This document shows, one piece after another, positions 27,808 to 38,055 of a stretch of DNA of 64,000 bases (positions are counted from its first letter, which is position 1; the number at the start of each line of letters is the position of its first letter). The stretch comes from Pantoea sp. 1.19 (GTDB taxonomy: Bacteria > Pseudomonadota > Gammaproteobacteria > Enterobacterales > Enterobacteriaceae). The stretch spans positions 23,410 through 87,409 of the forward strand of contig NZ_MRBS01000010.1 in the NCBI RefSeq assembly GCF_001922585.1, given 5' to 3'. The translations under genes and the position numbers were made by a program. Below the pieces are notes generated by a model. It saw nothing but the letters and a program-made list of their open reading frames with translations. It had not been told where the DNA came from and did no database searches.

Positions 27808-28686
27808 TCGTTGGATCGTCATCAGCGCATCGCTGACAAACAGCGCCAAAGCGACCCAGATGAATCCAAAGGTGATCAGCTTATCGTCGGTGACGGTCTC
27901 ACCGTAAAACAGAACCGCCAGCAGAAACATCAGCGTCGGTCCCAGGTACTGAAAAAAGCCGACCGTTGAGAGGCGCAGGCGGGTGGCGGCGGCGGTAAAC
28001 AGCATCAGTGGGATAGTAGTGACCACACCGGCAGCAATCAGCAGGATGTTGAGCGAAAGCGGATTGTGAGACAGGTGACTGGTGGGCGTATCGGCAATGC
28101 AAAACAGATAGATGGCCGCCATCGGCAGCAGCCAACTGGTTTCGATCAGCATGCCGCTTTGCGCATCAACGGCGATTTTTTTTCGCAGCAGTCCATACAG
28201 AGAAAAGCTCAGCGCCAGTCCCAGTGCAATGAGCGGAACCGACCCAAATTGCCAGAGCTGCACCAGTACGCCGCAGGCCGCCAAAGCGACTGCCAGCCAC
28301 TGCAGTGGGCGAAAACGTTCGCCTAAAAATAGCATGCCAACCAGCACATTAAGCAACGGGTTAATGAAGTAACCAAGGCTGGCTTCGAGAATATGCTGGT
28401 TGTTTACCGCCCAGATAAACAGCAGCCAGTTACTGGCGATCACGATTCCTGAGCAGGCGAGAAGCAGCACTTTACGCGGCTGCTTTAGGATCTGCTGCAC
28501 CGCCGGCCAGTGCCGGCTCAGGCTAATCAGCAGTAGCATAAAAAAGAATGACCAGATGACCCGGTGAGTCATGATCTCATCAGGCGGCACCGACTGAAGC
28601 AATTTGAAGTAAGCTGGTGCAATTCCCCAGATAAAGTAAGCGCCCAGCGCGCACAAAACGCCCTGACGGGTCTGTTGACTTTCCAT
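27787..28686 (-). CDS. rarD: EamA/DMT transporter RarD
   Basis: A 299-residue protein with ten membrane helices of the RarD branch of the drug/metabolite transporter superfamily (linked to chloramphenicol sensitivity in Pseudomonas; substrate not known). The N-terminus RQGVLCALGAYFIWGIAPAY and ASLGYFINPLLN are family signatures. The ATG at 28686 lies 7 bases after the yigI stop and is preferred over a TTG five codons upstream that overlaps yigI. Confidence 0.93.
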   Translation of the reverse strand: MESQQTRQGVLCALGAYFIWGIAPAYFKLLQSVPPDEIMTHRVIWSFFFMLLLISLSRHWPAVQQILKQPRKVLLLACSGIVIASNWLLFIWAVNNQHILEASLGYFINPLLNVLVGMLFLGERFRPLQWLAVALAACGVLVQLWQFGSVPLIALGLALSFSLYGLLRKKIAVDAQSGMLIETSWLLPMAAIYLFCIADTPTSHLSHNPLSLNILLIAAGVVTTIPLMLFTAAATRLRLSTVGFFQYLGPTLMFLLAVLFYGETVTDDKLITFGFIWVALALFVSDALMTIQRLRPRIA

Positions 28687-28693
28687 CTTATCG

Positions 28694-29164
28694 CTATCCA
28701 ATTAAATAGGTGGCTATCGCGGTGGCAATGTGTACACCGGCATCGTTGTGCAGTTCCACCCGGGCGACTGACACTTTATTTCCGGCGCGGATCAGGCTGC
28801 TACTGGCAGTAAAATGATCGCCACGACCGGGGCGTAAATAGTCGACGCGCAGGTCGATAGTTCCCATGCGGGCCAGTCGCTGGCGCAGCTGCTCTTCATC
28901 CATTTCTGCATGCCGCGTCAGGCTGCTGGTCACGCAGACCAGGCCGGCGGCGACGTCCAGGACCGATGCAATCACCCCGCCGTGCAGGATCTGCTGCGCG
29001 GCATTGCCCACCAGCATTGTTTGGTTGCGAAAGCGCAGTTCGGCGTAACCCTCTTCCAGGCGTGACAGTTCAAGGCCAAGCGCCTGATTAAAGGGCATGT
29101 GATATACAAATATATCGCCAACTAGCTGACGGACAGCCTGAGACGAGAGGGGGATTGCTGACAT
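28694..29164 (-). CDS. yigI: Acyl-CoA thioesterase YigI
   Basis: A 156-residue hot-dog-fold protein of the PaaI type. The motif [14 protein letters not shown] (about 61-74) holds the residues around the catalytic centre. E. coli YigI hydrolyses medium- and long-chain acyl-CoAs. Length and position between rarD and pldA match E. coli. Confidence 0.92.
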   Translation of the reverse strand: MSAIPLSSQAVRQLVGDIFVYHMPFNQALGLELSRLEEGYAELRFRNQTMLVGNAAQQILHGGVIASVLDVAAGLVCVTSSLTRHAEMDEEQLRQRLARMGTIDLRVDYLRPGRGDHFTASSSLIRAGNKVSVARVELHNDAGVHIATAIATYLIG

Positions 29165-29332
29165 AGCACGGCGATCCTGTTGCGGGTCATTGTAAACAAT
29201 ATGTTAATTAAGACGCCATTGTACGCTTCTCTCACTGCGCTCGCTACTTTCAGAAATCAGTACTCAATCTGCTCTGATTTTATGTGTAGAATGGCGACGT
29301 TTTGTTACTCAAAATGTTACACGGAGAACAGT

Positions 29333-30208
29333 ATGCTCAGGCAGTATCGATGGCTTTTGGCAGCGTTGCTGCCTGCAGTGGCGCAGGCCCAGGAAGCGAC
29401 CATTAAAGCAGTGCATGATGCCCCGGCAGTGCGCGGCAGCATTATTGCCAATATGTTGGAAAAGCACGATAACCCGTTTGTGCTCTATCCCTATGAAAAT
29501 AACTACCTGCTTTACACCTATACCACCAACCTGAATAAAGACGCCATTGAGTCTTATGACTGGTCTAATGATGCGAAAAAAGATGAGGTGAAATTTCAGC
29601 TAAGCCTTGCCTTCCCACTGTGGCGCGGCATTTTGGGTGATAACTCGGTGCTGGGCGCCTCGTATACTCAACGATCCTGGTGGCAGCTGTCGAACCGCGG
29701 TGCTTCCTCACCGTTTCGTGAAACGGATTATGAACCGCAGGTTTTTCTGGGCTGGGCGACGGATTATCAGCTGGCCGGCTGGACGCTGCGTGATGTCGAG
29801 GTGGGCCTGAATCACCAGTCAAACGGCCGTGCGGATCCCACCTCGCGCAGCTGGAACCGCGTGTACGCACGTCTGATGGCGCAAAACGGCAATTTCCTTG
29901 CGGAGGTCAAGCCGTGGTACCGTATTCCGGAAAGCGAGAGTAATGACGATAATCCCGATATCACAAAATATATGGGGTACTATCGACTGAAGCTGGGCTA
30001 CATGGTCGGCGACAGTATTTTCAGCGTTCAGGGCAACTATAACTGGAACACCGGCTACGGCGGCGCGGAACTGGCCTGGAGCTATCCCATTAGCGAACAC
30101 GTTCGCTTCTATACGCAAGTCTTCAGCGGCTACGGTGAGTCGCTGATCGATTACAACCATAACCAGACCCGTTTCGGTGTCGGCGTGACCCTCAACGATC
30201 TCTTTTGA
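29333..30208 (+). CDS. pldA: Outer-membrane phospholipase A
   Basis: A 291-residue precursor. The signal peptide (1-19) ends in AQA before QEAT. The mature protein is a 12-stranded outer-membrane barrel that is activated by Ca2+-dependent dimerisation and removes phospholipids from the outer leaflet. The catalytic pair is H161 and S163 in NHQSNGR (mature 142 and 144). The frame is open from 29180, but only the ATG at 29333 gives a signal peptide. It is divergent from yigI and followed closely by recQ. Confidence 0.96.
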   Translation: MLRQYRWLLAALLPAVAQAQEATIKAVHDAPAVRGSIIANMLEKHDNPFVLYPYENNYLLYTYTTNLNKDAIESYDWSNDAKKDEVKFQLSLAFPLWRGILGDNSVLGASYTQRSWWQLSNRGASSPFRETDYEPQVFLGWATDYQLAGWTLRDVEVGLNHQSNGRADPTSRSWNRVYARLMAQNGNFLAEVKPWYRIPESESNDDNPDITKYMGYYRLKLGYMVGDSIFSVQGNYNWNTGYGGAELAWSYPISEHVRFYTQVFSGYGESLIDYNHNQTRFGVGVTLNDLF

Positions 30209-30243
30209 TCGCACATCGCCTGCCCGATACCGGGCAGGCAAAC

Positions 30244-32088
30244 ATGGAATTCAATGTAGTGTCAACGGCGTCAGTACTCAATCAGGATACCCTCGCGCAC
30301 CAGGTGCTGCGCGATACCTTCGGCTATCAGCAATTTCGTCCCGGGCAGCAGGCGATCATTGAGACCGCGCTGGCGGGCAGGGATTGCCTGGTCGTCATGC
30401 CAACCGGCGGCGGCAAGTCGCTCTGTTATCAGGTACCGGCGCTGGTTCGTGAAGGATTGACGCTGGTGGTTTCACCGCTCATCTCCCTGATGAAAGATCA
30501 GGTCGATCAGCTGCTGGCTAACGGTGTGGCCGCGGCCTGTCTTAACTCAACGCAAACTCGCGAAGCGCAGATGGCGGTGATGGACGGCTGTCGCCGCGGC
30601 GAAATTAAATTGCTCTATATCGCGCCCGAGCGGCTGATGATGGATAACTTCATCGAGCGCATATCGGCCTGGCAACTGGCGATGCTGGCGGTGGATGAAG
30701 CGCACTGCATCTCGCAGTGGGGACATGACTTCCGGCCAGAATACGGTGCGCTGGGACAGTTACGGCAGCGCCTGCCTCAGCTGCCAATCATGGCGCTCAC
30801 CGCGACTGCGGATGAAACCACCCGCCATGATATCGCCCGCCTGCTCGATCTGCGCGATCCGCTGGTTCAGATTAGCAGTTTTGACCGCCCAAATATTCGC
30901 TATACGCTGGTGGAAAAATTCAAACCGACCGATCAGCTGATGCGATACGTACAGGATCAGCGCGGTAAGTGCGGCATTATTTATTGCAACAGTCGGGCCA
31001 AGGTGGAGGACACCGCCGCGCGTTTGCAGAGCCGCGGTATCAGCGTGGGTGCTTACCATGCGGGGCTGGATGCGCCGGTGCGGGCGCGAGTGCAGGAGGC
31101 GTTTCAGCGTGATGACCTACAAATCGTTGTTGCCACGGTGGCGTTTGGTATGGGCATCAATAAGCCTAACGTGCGCTTCGTGGTCCACTTTGACATTCCA
31201 CGTAACATAGAATCTTATTACCAGGAGACGGGGCGCGCCGGACGTGATGGCCTGCCGGCGGAGGCGCTGCTGTTTTACGATCCGGCCGATATGGCCTGGT
31301 TACGCCGTTGCCTGGAGGAGAAGCCGCCCGGACAACTGCTGGACATTGAGCGGCATAAACTTAACGCGATGGGGGCTTTTGCCGAAGCGCAAACCTGTCG
31401 GCGCCTGGTACTGCTCAACTACTTTGGTGAAGGCCGGCAACAGCCGTGCGGTAACTGTGACATCTGTCTGGATCCGCCGCGTCGCTACGATGGCCTGGCT
31501 GAGGCGCAGAAGGCGCTGTCAACGATTTATCGCGTGGGGCAGCGATTTGGCATGGGCTACATCGTTGAGGTTCTGCGCGGGGCGAACAATCAGCGTATCC
31601 GTGAGTTACAGCACGATAAGCTGGCCGTATATGGCCTCGGGCGGGAACAGACCCACGAGTACTGGGTCAGCGTCATTCGCCAGCTGATACACCTCGGACT
31701 GGTGACGCAGAATATCGCTATGCATTCGGCGCTGCAGCTGACCGAAGCGGCACGCCCGGTATTACGCGGCGAGATGCCGCTGATGTTGGCCGTGCCACGT
31801 CTGGTGGCGCTGAAAACCAAAGGCAGCTCGGCCAAATCCTTCGGCGGTAACTACGATCGTAAGCTGTTTGCCAAGCTGCGTAAGCTGCGCAAAGCCATTG
31901 CTGACGAAGAGAACATTCCGCCGTACGTGGTGTTCAATGACGCCACGCTGATTGAAATGGCGGAGCAGATGCCGCTCAGCGCGGCTGAAATGCTGAGCGT
32001 GAATGGCGTCGGCAGCCGCAAACTCGAGCGCTTTGGCAAACCTTTTATGGTGATGATTCGCGAGCACGTCGATGGCGATGAGGACTGA
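30244..32088 (+). CDS. recQ: ATP-dependent DNA helicase RecQ
   Basis: A 614-residue 3'-5' helicase of the RecF pathway. Walker A TGGGKS (54-59), the DEAHCISQWGHDFRPEY box and aromatic-rich loop, and helicase motif QETGRAGRDG are present. A zinc site follows (CRRLV..CGNCDIC), then the winged helix and C-terminal HRDC domain. The ATG at 30244 is chosen from family length; a TTG at 30205 is in frame but overlaps the pldA stop. No clear ribosome site is seen. Confidence 0.96.
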   Translation: MEFNVVSTASVLNQDTLAHQVLRDTFGYQQFRPGQQAIIETALAGRDCLVVMPTGGGKSLCYQVPALVREGLTLVVSPLISLMKDQVDQLLANGVAAACLNSTQTREAQMAVMDGCRRGEIKLLYIAPERLMMDNFIERISAWQLAMLAVDEAHCISQWGHDFRPEYGALGQLRQRLPQLPIMALTATADETTRHDIARLLDLRDPLVQISSFDRPNIRYTLVEKFKPTDQLMRYVQDQRGKCGIIYCNSRAKVEDTAARLQSRGISVGAYHAGLDAPVRARVQEAFQRDDLQIVVATVAFGMGINKPNVRFVVHFDIPRNIESYYQETGRAGRDGLPAEALLFYDPADMAWLRRCLEEKPPGQLLDIERHKLNAMGAFAEAQTCRRLVLLNYFGEGRQQPCGNCDICLDPPRRYDGLAEAQKALSTIYRVGQRFGMGYIVEVLRGANNQRIRELQHDKLAVYGLGREQTHEYWVSVIRQLIHLGLVTQNIAMHSALQLTEAARPVLRGEMPLMLAVPRLVALKTKGSSAKSFGGNYDRKLFAKLRKLRKAIADEENIPPYVVFNDATLIEMAEQMPLSAAEMLSVNGVGSRKLERFGKPFMVMIREHVDGDED

Positions 32089-32121
32089 TTCTTCGGTTCA
32101 ATATCCTGAGGGCAATGAACA

Positions 32122-32745
32122 ATGTTGATGCTTTTCCTGACCGTGGCATTCGTCCACCTGCTGGCACTGATGAGCCCAGGGCCGGACTTCTTTTTTGTTT
32201 CCCAGATCGCCGCCAGTCGCTCCCGAAAAGAGGCCATGCTGGGGGTGGTAGGGATAACCTTGGGCATCGTAGTCTGGGCGGGCGTGGCGCTGATGGGGCT
32301 GCACTTGATCCTGCAAAAAATGGCCTGGCTGCATCAAATTATTATGGTGGGGGGCGGGCTCTATTTGCTGTGGATGGGGGGGCAGTTACTGCGCTCGGCG
32401 CGCCATCTGCATCGGCATCCACCGCAGGACGAGGCAGCAAGAGTGCTGCCGCAGGGCGGCCGAAGCTTTCTTAAAGGGTTTTTGACCAATGTCTCGAACC
32501 CCAAAGCGGTCATTTACTTCGGCAGCGTCTTTTCTCTGTTTGTGGGCGACAGCGTGGGCACAGGGGAGCGCTGGGGTCTGTTTATGCTGATCATTGGCGA
32601 AACGTTCATGTGGTTTAGCATTGTGGCGGTGGTATTTGCGCTGCCGGCGATGCGCCGCGGATATCAGCGAATGGCGAAATGGGTAGATGGCGTTGCCGGC
32701 GTTCTGTTCGCCGGCTTCGGTATCCACCTGATACTGTCTCGATAA
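32122..32745 (+). CDS. rhtC: Threonine exporter RhtC
   Basis: A 207-residue LysE-family exporter with about six membrane helices. The N-terminal motif HLLALMSPGPDFFFV is the family signature, and NVSNPKAVIYFGS (about 128-140) is the second conserved motif. Length and order after recQ match E. coli. It is convergent with rhtB with only 7 bases between stops. Confidence 0.94.
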   Translation: MLMLFLTVAFVHLLALMSPGPDFFFVSQIAASRSRKEAMLGVVGITLGIVVWAGVALMGLHLILQKMAWLHQIIMVGGGLYLLWMGGQLLRSARHLHRHPPQDEAARVLPQGGRSFLKGFLTNVSNPKAVIYFGSVFSLFVGDSVGTGERWGLFMLIIGETFMWFSIVAVVFALPAMRRGYQRMAKWVDGVAGVLFAGFGIHLILSR

Positions 32746-32752
32746 TCGCGCG

Positions 32753-33376
32753 TCAGGCCACGCGCCGCGCCGTGGCCAGCAGTGCACCGATGGTCATGAA
32801 CAGGCCACCAAAAATGCGATTAAGCAGTTTCATTTGCCGCGGGCCTCTTATCCAGCCAGCGATGCGCGTTGCCAGCGTGGCGTAGCCTATCATTACGACC
32901 ACATCGACCACCACGGTGGTGACGCCAAGCACCAGATACTGCGCGGCCAGTGGCCGATCGGGCGAAATAAACTGCGGAAATAGCGCCGCCAGAAATACAA
33001 TGCTTTTCGGGTTGGTCAGATTGACCAACACAGCCCGTTGAAACAGGCGACGGCGCGGCAGCGAGGTCGCAACGGCGTTCAGATCGATCGAGCCGGCCGC
33101 CCGCCACTGCTGGATACCCAGCCAAATCAGATAGGCTGCGCCGGCCCATTTTAAGATTTCAAACGCCAGCAGCGACTGCGAGAACAGCGCGCCCAGGCCG
33201 ATACCGACCAGCACGATGTGCGCGGCGAGTCCCACCTGTAATCCGGTAATCGAGGCGGTTGTGCCGCGGTAGCCATGGCTGATGCCAGTACTCATGGTAT
33301 TAATGGCGCCGGAACCCGGCGACAGGCTAAGAATAGCGGTGGTAAGTAAGTAGGTTAACCACCATTCGAGTGTCAT
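32753..33376 (-). CDS. rhtB: Homoserine/homoserine-lactone exporter RhtB
   Basis: A 207-residue LysE-family exporter, paralogue of Rht[16 protein letters not shown] and [18 protein letters not shown] are the family motifs. E. coli RhtB exports homoserine and homoserine lactone. The ATG at 33376 gives the family start [11 protein letters not shown]; the frame runs a further 27 codons upstream into the pldB promoter region. Confidence 0.94.
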   Translation of the reverse strand: MTLEWWLTYLLTTAILSLSPGSGAINTMSTGISHGYRGTTASITGLQVGLAAHIVLVGIGLGALFSQSLLAFEILKWAGAAYLIWLGIQQWRAAGSIDLNAVATSLPRRRLFQRAVLVNLTNPKSIVFLAALFPQFISPDRPLAAQYLVLGVTTVVVDVVVMIGYATLATRIAGWIRGPRQMKLLNRIFGGLFMTIGALLATARRVA

Positions 33377-33455
33377 GGTAACGCTCCCTGCACAGACTGA
33401 ACTGTGACACAATACGACAGTTATTTCGGCAACGCACCAGGTTGAAAGAAAAACC

Positions 33456-34451
33456 ATGAAAACACCGTCTCCGCCGTGGCTAACGCGCGAAAAAGCCTTT
33501 GCGGCCTTTGCGACCGGTCCCCTGTTGGATTTCTGGCAGCAGCGTGAGGAACGACACTTTACCGGCGTGGACGATGTCCCCGTTCACTATGTCTGTCTGC
33601 GCAATCCGGTGCATGACAAAGTGATCCTGCTGAGTCCGGGTCGAATTGAAAGCTATGTCAAATACCCGGAACTGGCGTGGGATTTGTTTCAACTTGGCTA
33701 CGATGTGGTGATCATCGATCACCGTGGACAGGGCCGATCCGGCCGCCTGCTGGCTGATGCGCATCGGGGCCACGTACTGCGTTTCGGGGACTACGTCAGC
33801 GATCTGTGGACGCTGTGGCAACGGGAGATCGATCTGCCGCGCTATCGCCGCCGCTTCGGGCTGGCGCATTCAATGGGCGGGGCGATCATGGCCAGCATGC
33901 TGATCGCGGAGCGTCGGCCGTTTGACGCCGTGGTTCTCGCTTCGCCGATGCTGGGAATAAACCTGCCAATGCCGCGCTGGATGGCCAATCGCGTTCTGGA
34001 GTGGGCCGAGCAGCGTCCCGCGGTGCGTGACGGTTACGCGCTGGGAACCGGGCGCTGGCAGGCGCGCCCTTTTGCGATCAATACCCTCACCCATAGCTGG
34101 GAGCGCTACCGGCGTAGCCAGCGCTTCTACGCCGACGATCCGACGCTGCGCGTGGGCGGGCCGACCTATCACTGGGTGCGGGAGAGCGTGCAGGCCGGGG
34201 ATGCATTACTGGCGGAAGCTGGCCGCATTAAAACCCCGCTGCTGCTGCTGCAGGCGGAAGAAGAACGGGTAGTTGCCAATGTGGCACAGGACCGTTTTTG
34301 TCAGCAGATGGTGGCGGGCGGCGGCCCCTGTGAAGGCGGTAAACCGCTGATTATCCGCGGCGCGCGCCACGAAATCCTGTTTGAACAAGATGCCATGCGT
34401 GCAGAAGCGCTGACGGCCATCGCGACGTTTTATGCCCGCTTCCACGCATAA
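33456..34451 (+). CDS. pldB: Lysophospholipase L2
   Basis: A 331-residue alpha/beta hydrolase of the inner membrane that removes the acyl chain of 2-acyl lysophospholipids. The nucleophile serine is in [10 protein letters not shown] (about 136-145), an early HRGQGRSGR turn fits the fold, and the catalytic histidine is likely in GARHEILFE near the C-terminus. It is divergent from rhtB, with yigL following. Confidence 0.94.
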   Translation: MKTPSPPWLTREKAFAAFATGPLLDFWQQREERHFTGVDDVPVHYVCLRNPVHDKVILLSPGRIESYVKYPELAWDLFQLGYDVVIIDHRGQGRSGRLLADAHRGHVLRFGDYVSDLWTLWQREIDLPRYRRRFGLAHSMGGAIMASMLIAERRPFDAVVLASPMLGINLPMPRWMANRVLEWAEQRPAVRDGYALGTGRWQARPFAINTLTHSWERYRRSQRFYADDPTLRVGGPTYHWVRESVQAGDALLAEAGRIKTPLLLLQAEEERVVANVAQDRFCQQMVAGGGPCEGGKPLIIRGARHEILFEQDAMRAEALTAIATFYARFHA

Positions 34452-34490
34452 TGTTTAATTTTATGACCGATATCTGAGGGTGAATTTTCC

Positions 34491-35291
34491 ATGTATCACG
34501 TTGTTGCTTCTGACCTCGACGGCACGCTGCTGTCACCCGACCATCGCCTGACGCCCTTTACGAAAGAGACGCTGCAGCGGCTGACGCAGCAGGATGTGCA
34601 CTTTGTGTTTGCCACCGGCCGTCACCACATCGACGTCAGCCAGATGCGTGATAACCTTGATATTGACGCGTATATGATCACTTCTAACGGCGCGCGGGTA
34701 CACAATATGGCCGGCGAACTGATTTTCAGCCATAACCTGGAACCGGAGATCGCTCGGGATCTGTTTGGCATGCTCTATCACGATCCGGCGATTCACACCA
34801 ATGTGTACCGCGACGATGAGTGGTTTCTCTGCCGCCATCGTCCCGAGGAAGCACACTTCTTTCAGGAGTCCGAGTTTCACTATCAGCTGTTCGATCCGGC
34901 GTCGCTGCCCACGGATGGCATCAGTAAGGTCTTTTTCATTTGTGATGATCCGGAACGGTTGCTGCCGGTGGAGCAGGCGATTGTCGCGCGCTGGGGCGAT
35001 CGCGTTAACGCCAGCTTTTCATTTCCCACCTGTCTGGAGGTGATGGCGGGCGGCGTGTCAAAAGGACATGCGCTGGAGGAAGTGGCGAAGCTGCTGGGCT
35101 ACGGCCTGCAGGAGTGTATTGCCTTCGGCGATGGCCTGAATGATAAAGAGATGCTGGCGATGGCGGGGAAGGGCTGCATTATGCATAACGCGCATCAGCG
35201 GCTGAAGGATACGCTACCGGAGCTGGAAGTGATTGGTAGCAATGCCGATGAGGCAGTACCGCACTATCTGCAAAAGCTGTTTGCCGTATAA
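34491..35291 (+). CDS. yigL: HAD phosphatase YigL
   Basis: A 266-residue Cof-type HAD phosphatase. E. coli YigL acts on pyridoxal phosphate and sugar phosphates, and its mRNA is stabilised by SgrS during sugar-phosphate stress. Motif I is SDLDGTLLSPDH, motif II FATGRHH, and the C-terminal motif AFGDGLNDKEML. It ends at a hairpin shared with glpQ. Confidence 0.94.
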   Translation: MYHVVASDLDGTLLSPDHRLTPFTKETLQRLTQQDVHFVFATGRHHIDVSQMRDNLDIDAYMITSNGARVHNMAGELIFSHNLEPEIARDLFGMLYHDPAIHTNVYRDDEWFLCRHRPEEAHFFQESEFHYQLFDPASLPTDGISKVFFICDDPERLLPVEQAIVARWGDRVNASFSFPTCLEVMAGGVSKGHALEEVAKLLGYGLQECIAFGDGLNDKEMLAMAGKGCIMHNAHQRLKDTLPELEVIGSNADEAVPHYLQKLFAV

Positions 35292-35297
35292 ATAGTC

Positions 35298-35327
35298 AGG
35301 CGCGGATCCCTGTGGGACGCCGCGCCT
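35298..35327. terminator. Bidirectional hairpin between yigL and glpQ
   Basis: AGGCGCGG (35298-35305) pairs with CCGCGCCT (35320-35327). Both convergent genes end beside it. There is no strong T tract. Confidence 0.55.
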
Positions 35328-35333
35328 GGGATG

Positions 35334-36392
35334 TTACGGGCGTTGCTGCTGCAGGAACTGCACGGCTTTGTCCGGGAAGTCGGTAAACAGCCCTTCGACG
35401 TTGGCCTGATTGTAGAGCGCGTCGTACAGCTGATTAACGTCGGTTGCCCACGGCGGCAACTGGTCGGCACGTACCGTGTACGGATGGATCGTCAGCTTGC
35501 TGGCGTGCGCCGCGGCGGCCATCGGGGTCATCCGCAGGTGACCGGGCGTGCTCTCTTTTTCGACCAGCATGTGGTAGTCAGGGCCAATTCCGTCCACTAC
35601 CCGGGCGAGTTTCGGCATTGCGTCCGGTTTGAACATCCAGTCATAGTCGTAATTGACCCACTGGCCGTTCCTCAACTCCTGCGTTTCTTCCCAGTCGGTG
35701 TAAGCAATCAGCTGCACCAGCTTAAGATCCATGCCCAGTTTCGGCTCCAGCTCCTGCTTGATGCGCTGAAGTTCGTTAAAGTCGAAACACTGCAGCCAGA
35801 CGTTATCCTCTTTCCCCTGATATCCGTACTGCTTGAGTACCTTCAATACCTGGGCAGAGATATCTTTGCCCTCTTTGCGGTGGAACCAGGGCGCTTTTAT
35901 CTCCGGATAGAGTCCGATATTTTTACCCGTCGAGTGGTTCAGACCTTGCACGAACTCAATCTCTTCTTCAAACGTATGCACGCGGAAGTCCGATTTACCC
36001 ATGGGAAAACGACCGGGAAAAGTTTGTACCCGTTTGCCGTTTTCCAGGGTAAAGCCTTCGGTAAACTTCAGGCTTTTGATCTCAGGCAGTGTGAAGTCAA
36101 TGGCATAATAGCGACCATCTTTGCGCGCACGATTGGGGAAACGTTCGGCAACATCGGTCACCCGATCGAGATAATGGTCGTGGAGCACCACCAGGCGATC
36201 GTCTTTGGTCATCACCAAATCTTGTTCGAGAAAGTCGGCTCCCTGGGCATAGGCCATGGCCTTAGCCGGCAGCGTGTGTTCCGGTAAGTAACCGCTGGCT
36301 CCGCGGTGGGCGATCACCACCTTGCCGTGGGGGTCGGCGCTGGCCGCCATTGAGGCGGCCAGCAACGTCAGAGCAATGACGGGTTTAAACAT
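35334..36392 (-). CDS. glpQ: Periplasmic glycerophosphodiester phosphodiesterase
   Basis: A 352-residue exported enzyme. The signal peptide ends at about residue 19 (ASA before DPHG). The mature protein hydrolyses glycerophosphodiesters to glycerol-3-phosphate plus alcohol. The GDPD signature VIAHRGASGYLPEHT (about 26-40) with DFLEQDLVMT and HDHYLDR is complete. It is 20 bases after glpT and co-transcribed, so product and importer are made together. Confidence 0.96.
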   Translation of the reverse strand: MFKPVIALTLLAASMAASADPHGKVVIAHRGASGYLPEHTLPAKAMAYAQGADFLEQDLVMTKDDRLVVLHDHYLDRVTDVAERFPNRARKDGRYYAIDFTLPEIKSLKFTEGFTLENGKRVQTFPGRFPMGKSDFRVHTFEEEIEFVQGLNHSTGKNIGLYPEIKAPWFHRKEGKDISAQVLKVLKQYGYQGKEDNVWLQCFDFNELQRIKQELEPKLGMDLKLVQLIAYTDWEETQELRNGQWVNYDYDWMFKPDAMPKLARVVDGIGPDYHMLVEKESTPGHLRMTPMAAAAHASKLTIHPYTVRADQLPPWATDVNQLYDALYNQANVEGLFTDFPDKAVQFLQQQRP

Positions 36393-36412
36393 CTTCTCCC
36401 TCCACCTGGGTG

Positions 36413-37759
36413 TTACGCCTGGTTCAGTTGACGTTTGTGTTTGGATTCGTTGAGCATGGTCAGGATCAACAGGATTACCGCCAGTACGCAGCCGGCAATC
36501 ATTACTATAAAGCCGCCGTTCCAGCCAAAGTAATCCACGGTATAACCCACGATGGCGCTGGCCGCGACCGACCCGCCCAGGTAACCGAACAGGCCGGTAA
36601 AGCCCGCTGCCGTCCCGGCCGCTTTCTTCGGTGCCAGCTCCAGCGCGTGCAGGCCGATTAGCATCACCGGACCGTAAATCAGGAAGCCAATCACAATCAT
36701 ACAGGCCATATCCACGCCGGGATTACCGGCCGGGTTCATCCAGTAGACGACGGTGGCAATGGTCACCAGAGTCATAAAGAATACGCCGGTGGCGCCGCGG
36801 TTACCTTTGAACACTTTGTCAGACATCCAGCCACACAACAGCGTGCCTGGGATACCGGCATACTCGTAGAAGAAATAGGCCCAGGAGGACTTATCCAGCG
36901 TGAAGTGCTTCACTTCTTTCAGATAAGTGGGTGACCAGTCGAGGATGCCGTAGCGCAGCAGGTAGACAAACACGTTGGCCAGCGCGATATACCACAGCAG
37001 TTTGTTTGGCAACACGTACTGCATGAAGATCTGTTTGGCGGTCAGTTCTTCTTCGTGTTTGGCGTCATAGTCGGCCGGATAATCGTTTTTATACTCTTCA
37101 ATGGGTGGCAAACCGCAGGACTGCGGCGTATCTCGCATCAGAGCAAAGGCGATGATCGCGATAATTATTGCGCCGAAAGCCGGCATATAGAGCGCCGCTT
37201 TCCAGTCGTTAAACCACGCCATGCCCAGCAGGAACAGCAAGGGAGGAATGCCGCCGCCTACGTTGTGCGCGCAGTTCCACACTGACACCACGCCACCGCG
37301 CTCTTTCTGCGACCACCAGTGCACCATGGTGCGGCCACACGGTGGCCAGCCCATGCCCTGGAACCAACCGCACAGGAACAGCAGCACGAACATCACCATA
37401 ATGCTGGATGTTGCCCAAGGCACAAAGCCCATAAACAGCATCACACAGGCGGCGAGTATCAGTCCGGCCGGCAGAAACACGCGCGGGTTCGAGCGGTCTG
37501 ACACCGATCCCATGATGAATTTAGAAAAGCCGTAAGCGATGGAGATGCCTGACAGGGCAAAGCCGAGATCGCCGCGTGAGAAGCCTTGTTCGACCAGGTA
37601 AGGCATCGCCAGCGCAAAGTTCTTACGCACCAGATAATAGGCGGCGTAACCAAAGAAGATCCCCAGAAAGATCTGCCAGCGCAGACGGCGATACAGCGGA
37701 TCAACGCGATCCGCCGCAACGCGCGGCTGATGGGCAGCAGGTTTAAAGATACTCAGCAT
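36413..37759 (-). CDS. glpT: Glycerol-3-phosphate:phosphate antiporter
   Basis: A 448-residue major-facilitator protein with 12 helices that exchanges glycerol-3-phosphate for phosphate; it also carries fosfomycin in E. coli. [15 protein letters not shown] near residue 41 and [14 protein letters not shown] near 136 are family signatures. In E. coli glpTQ lies next to glpACB far away; here it sits between yigL and bioP. A CRP site lies upstream. Confidence 0.97.
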   Translation of the reverse strand: MLSIFKPAAHQPRVAADRVDPLYRRLRWQIFLGIFFGYAAYYLVRKNFALAMPYLVEQGFSRGDLGFALSGISIAYGFSKFIMGSVSDRSNPRVFLPAGLILAACVMLFMGFVPWATSSIMVMFVLLFLCGWFQGMGWPPCGRTMVHWWSQKERGGVVSVWNCAHNVGGGIPPLLFLLGMAWFNDWKAALYMPAFGAIIIAIIAFALMRDTPQSCGLPPIEEYKNDYPADYDAKHEEELTAKQIFMQYVLPNKLLWYIALANVFVYLLRYGILDWSPTYLKEVKHFTLDKSSWAYFFYEYAGIPGTLLCGWMSDKVFKGNRGATGVFFMTLVTIATVVYWMNPAGNPGVDMACMIVIGFLIYGPVMLIGLHALELAPKKAAGTAAGFTGLFGYLGGSVAASAIVGYTVDYFGWNGGFIVMIAGCVLAVILLILTMLNESKHKRQLNQA

Positions 37760-37894
37760 GTTGCCTCCAATGGCACGGTGCAGTTGTTGTTGTATCGCCG
37801 GAATGGCGGTTGGCGAGAATGTTACAGTTTTATTACATTCGCGCCACCGCTTGCGTCATTTTTGTGATATTTCGCGCACGGAATAGTTAATTAA

Positions 37895-37910
37895 TGTGAT
37901 TAAAATCACG
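37895..37910. promoter_or_regulatory. CRP site in the glpT-bioP intergenic region
   Basis: TGTGA-TTAAAA-TCACG, one base off the consensus dyad, lies about 143 bases before glpT. Three TTCGTT elements follow (37938, 37955, 37969), a spacing pattern that could be GlpR operators. The site is between divergent genes; glpTQ is the more likely target. Confidence 0.7.
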
Positions 37911-38055
37911 AAATTTTTTTTTGTCAGCCGAAATTCTTTCGTTTTATGCGTGTTTTCGTTCTTTTCTGTTCGTTTTGCCGCTGTGCTAAAATGCGGGCGA
38001 ACTGTCGACGTGAATTGGGTAAACTGTCGCCCCTTTTTGCGAGAGATAGGCTGTC

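Noticed and set aside
33400..33422. AACTGT/ACAGTT inverted repeat between rhtB and pldB considered as a LexA box
   Set aside because: The arms are separated by 11 bases instead of 8, so it does not fit the LexA dyad; more likely part of the pldB promoter.
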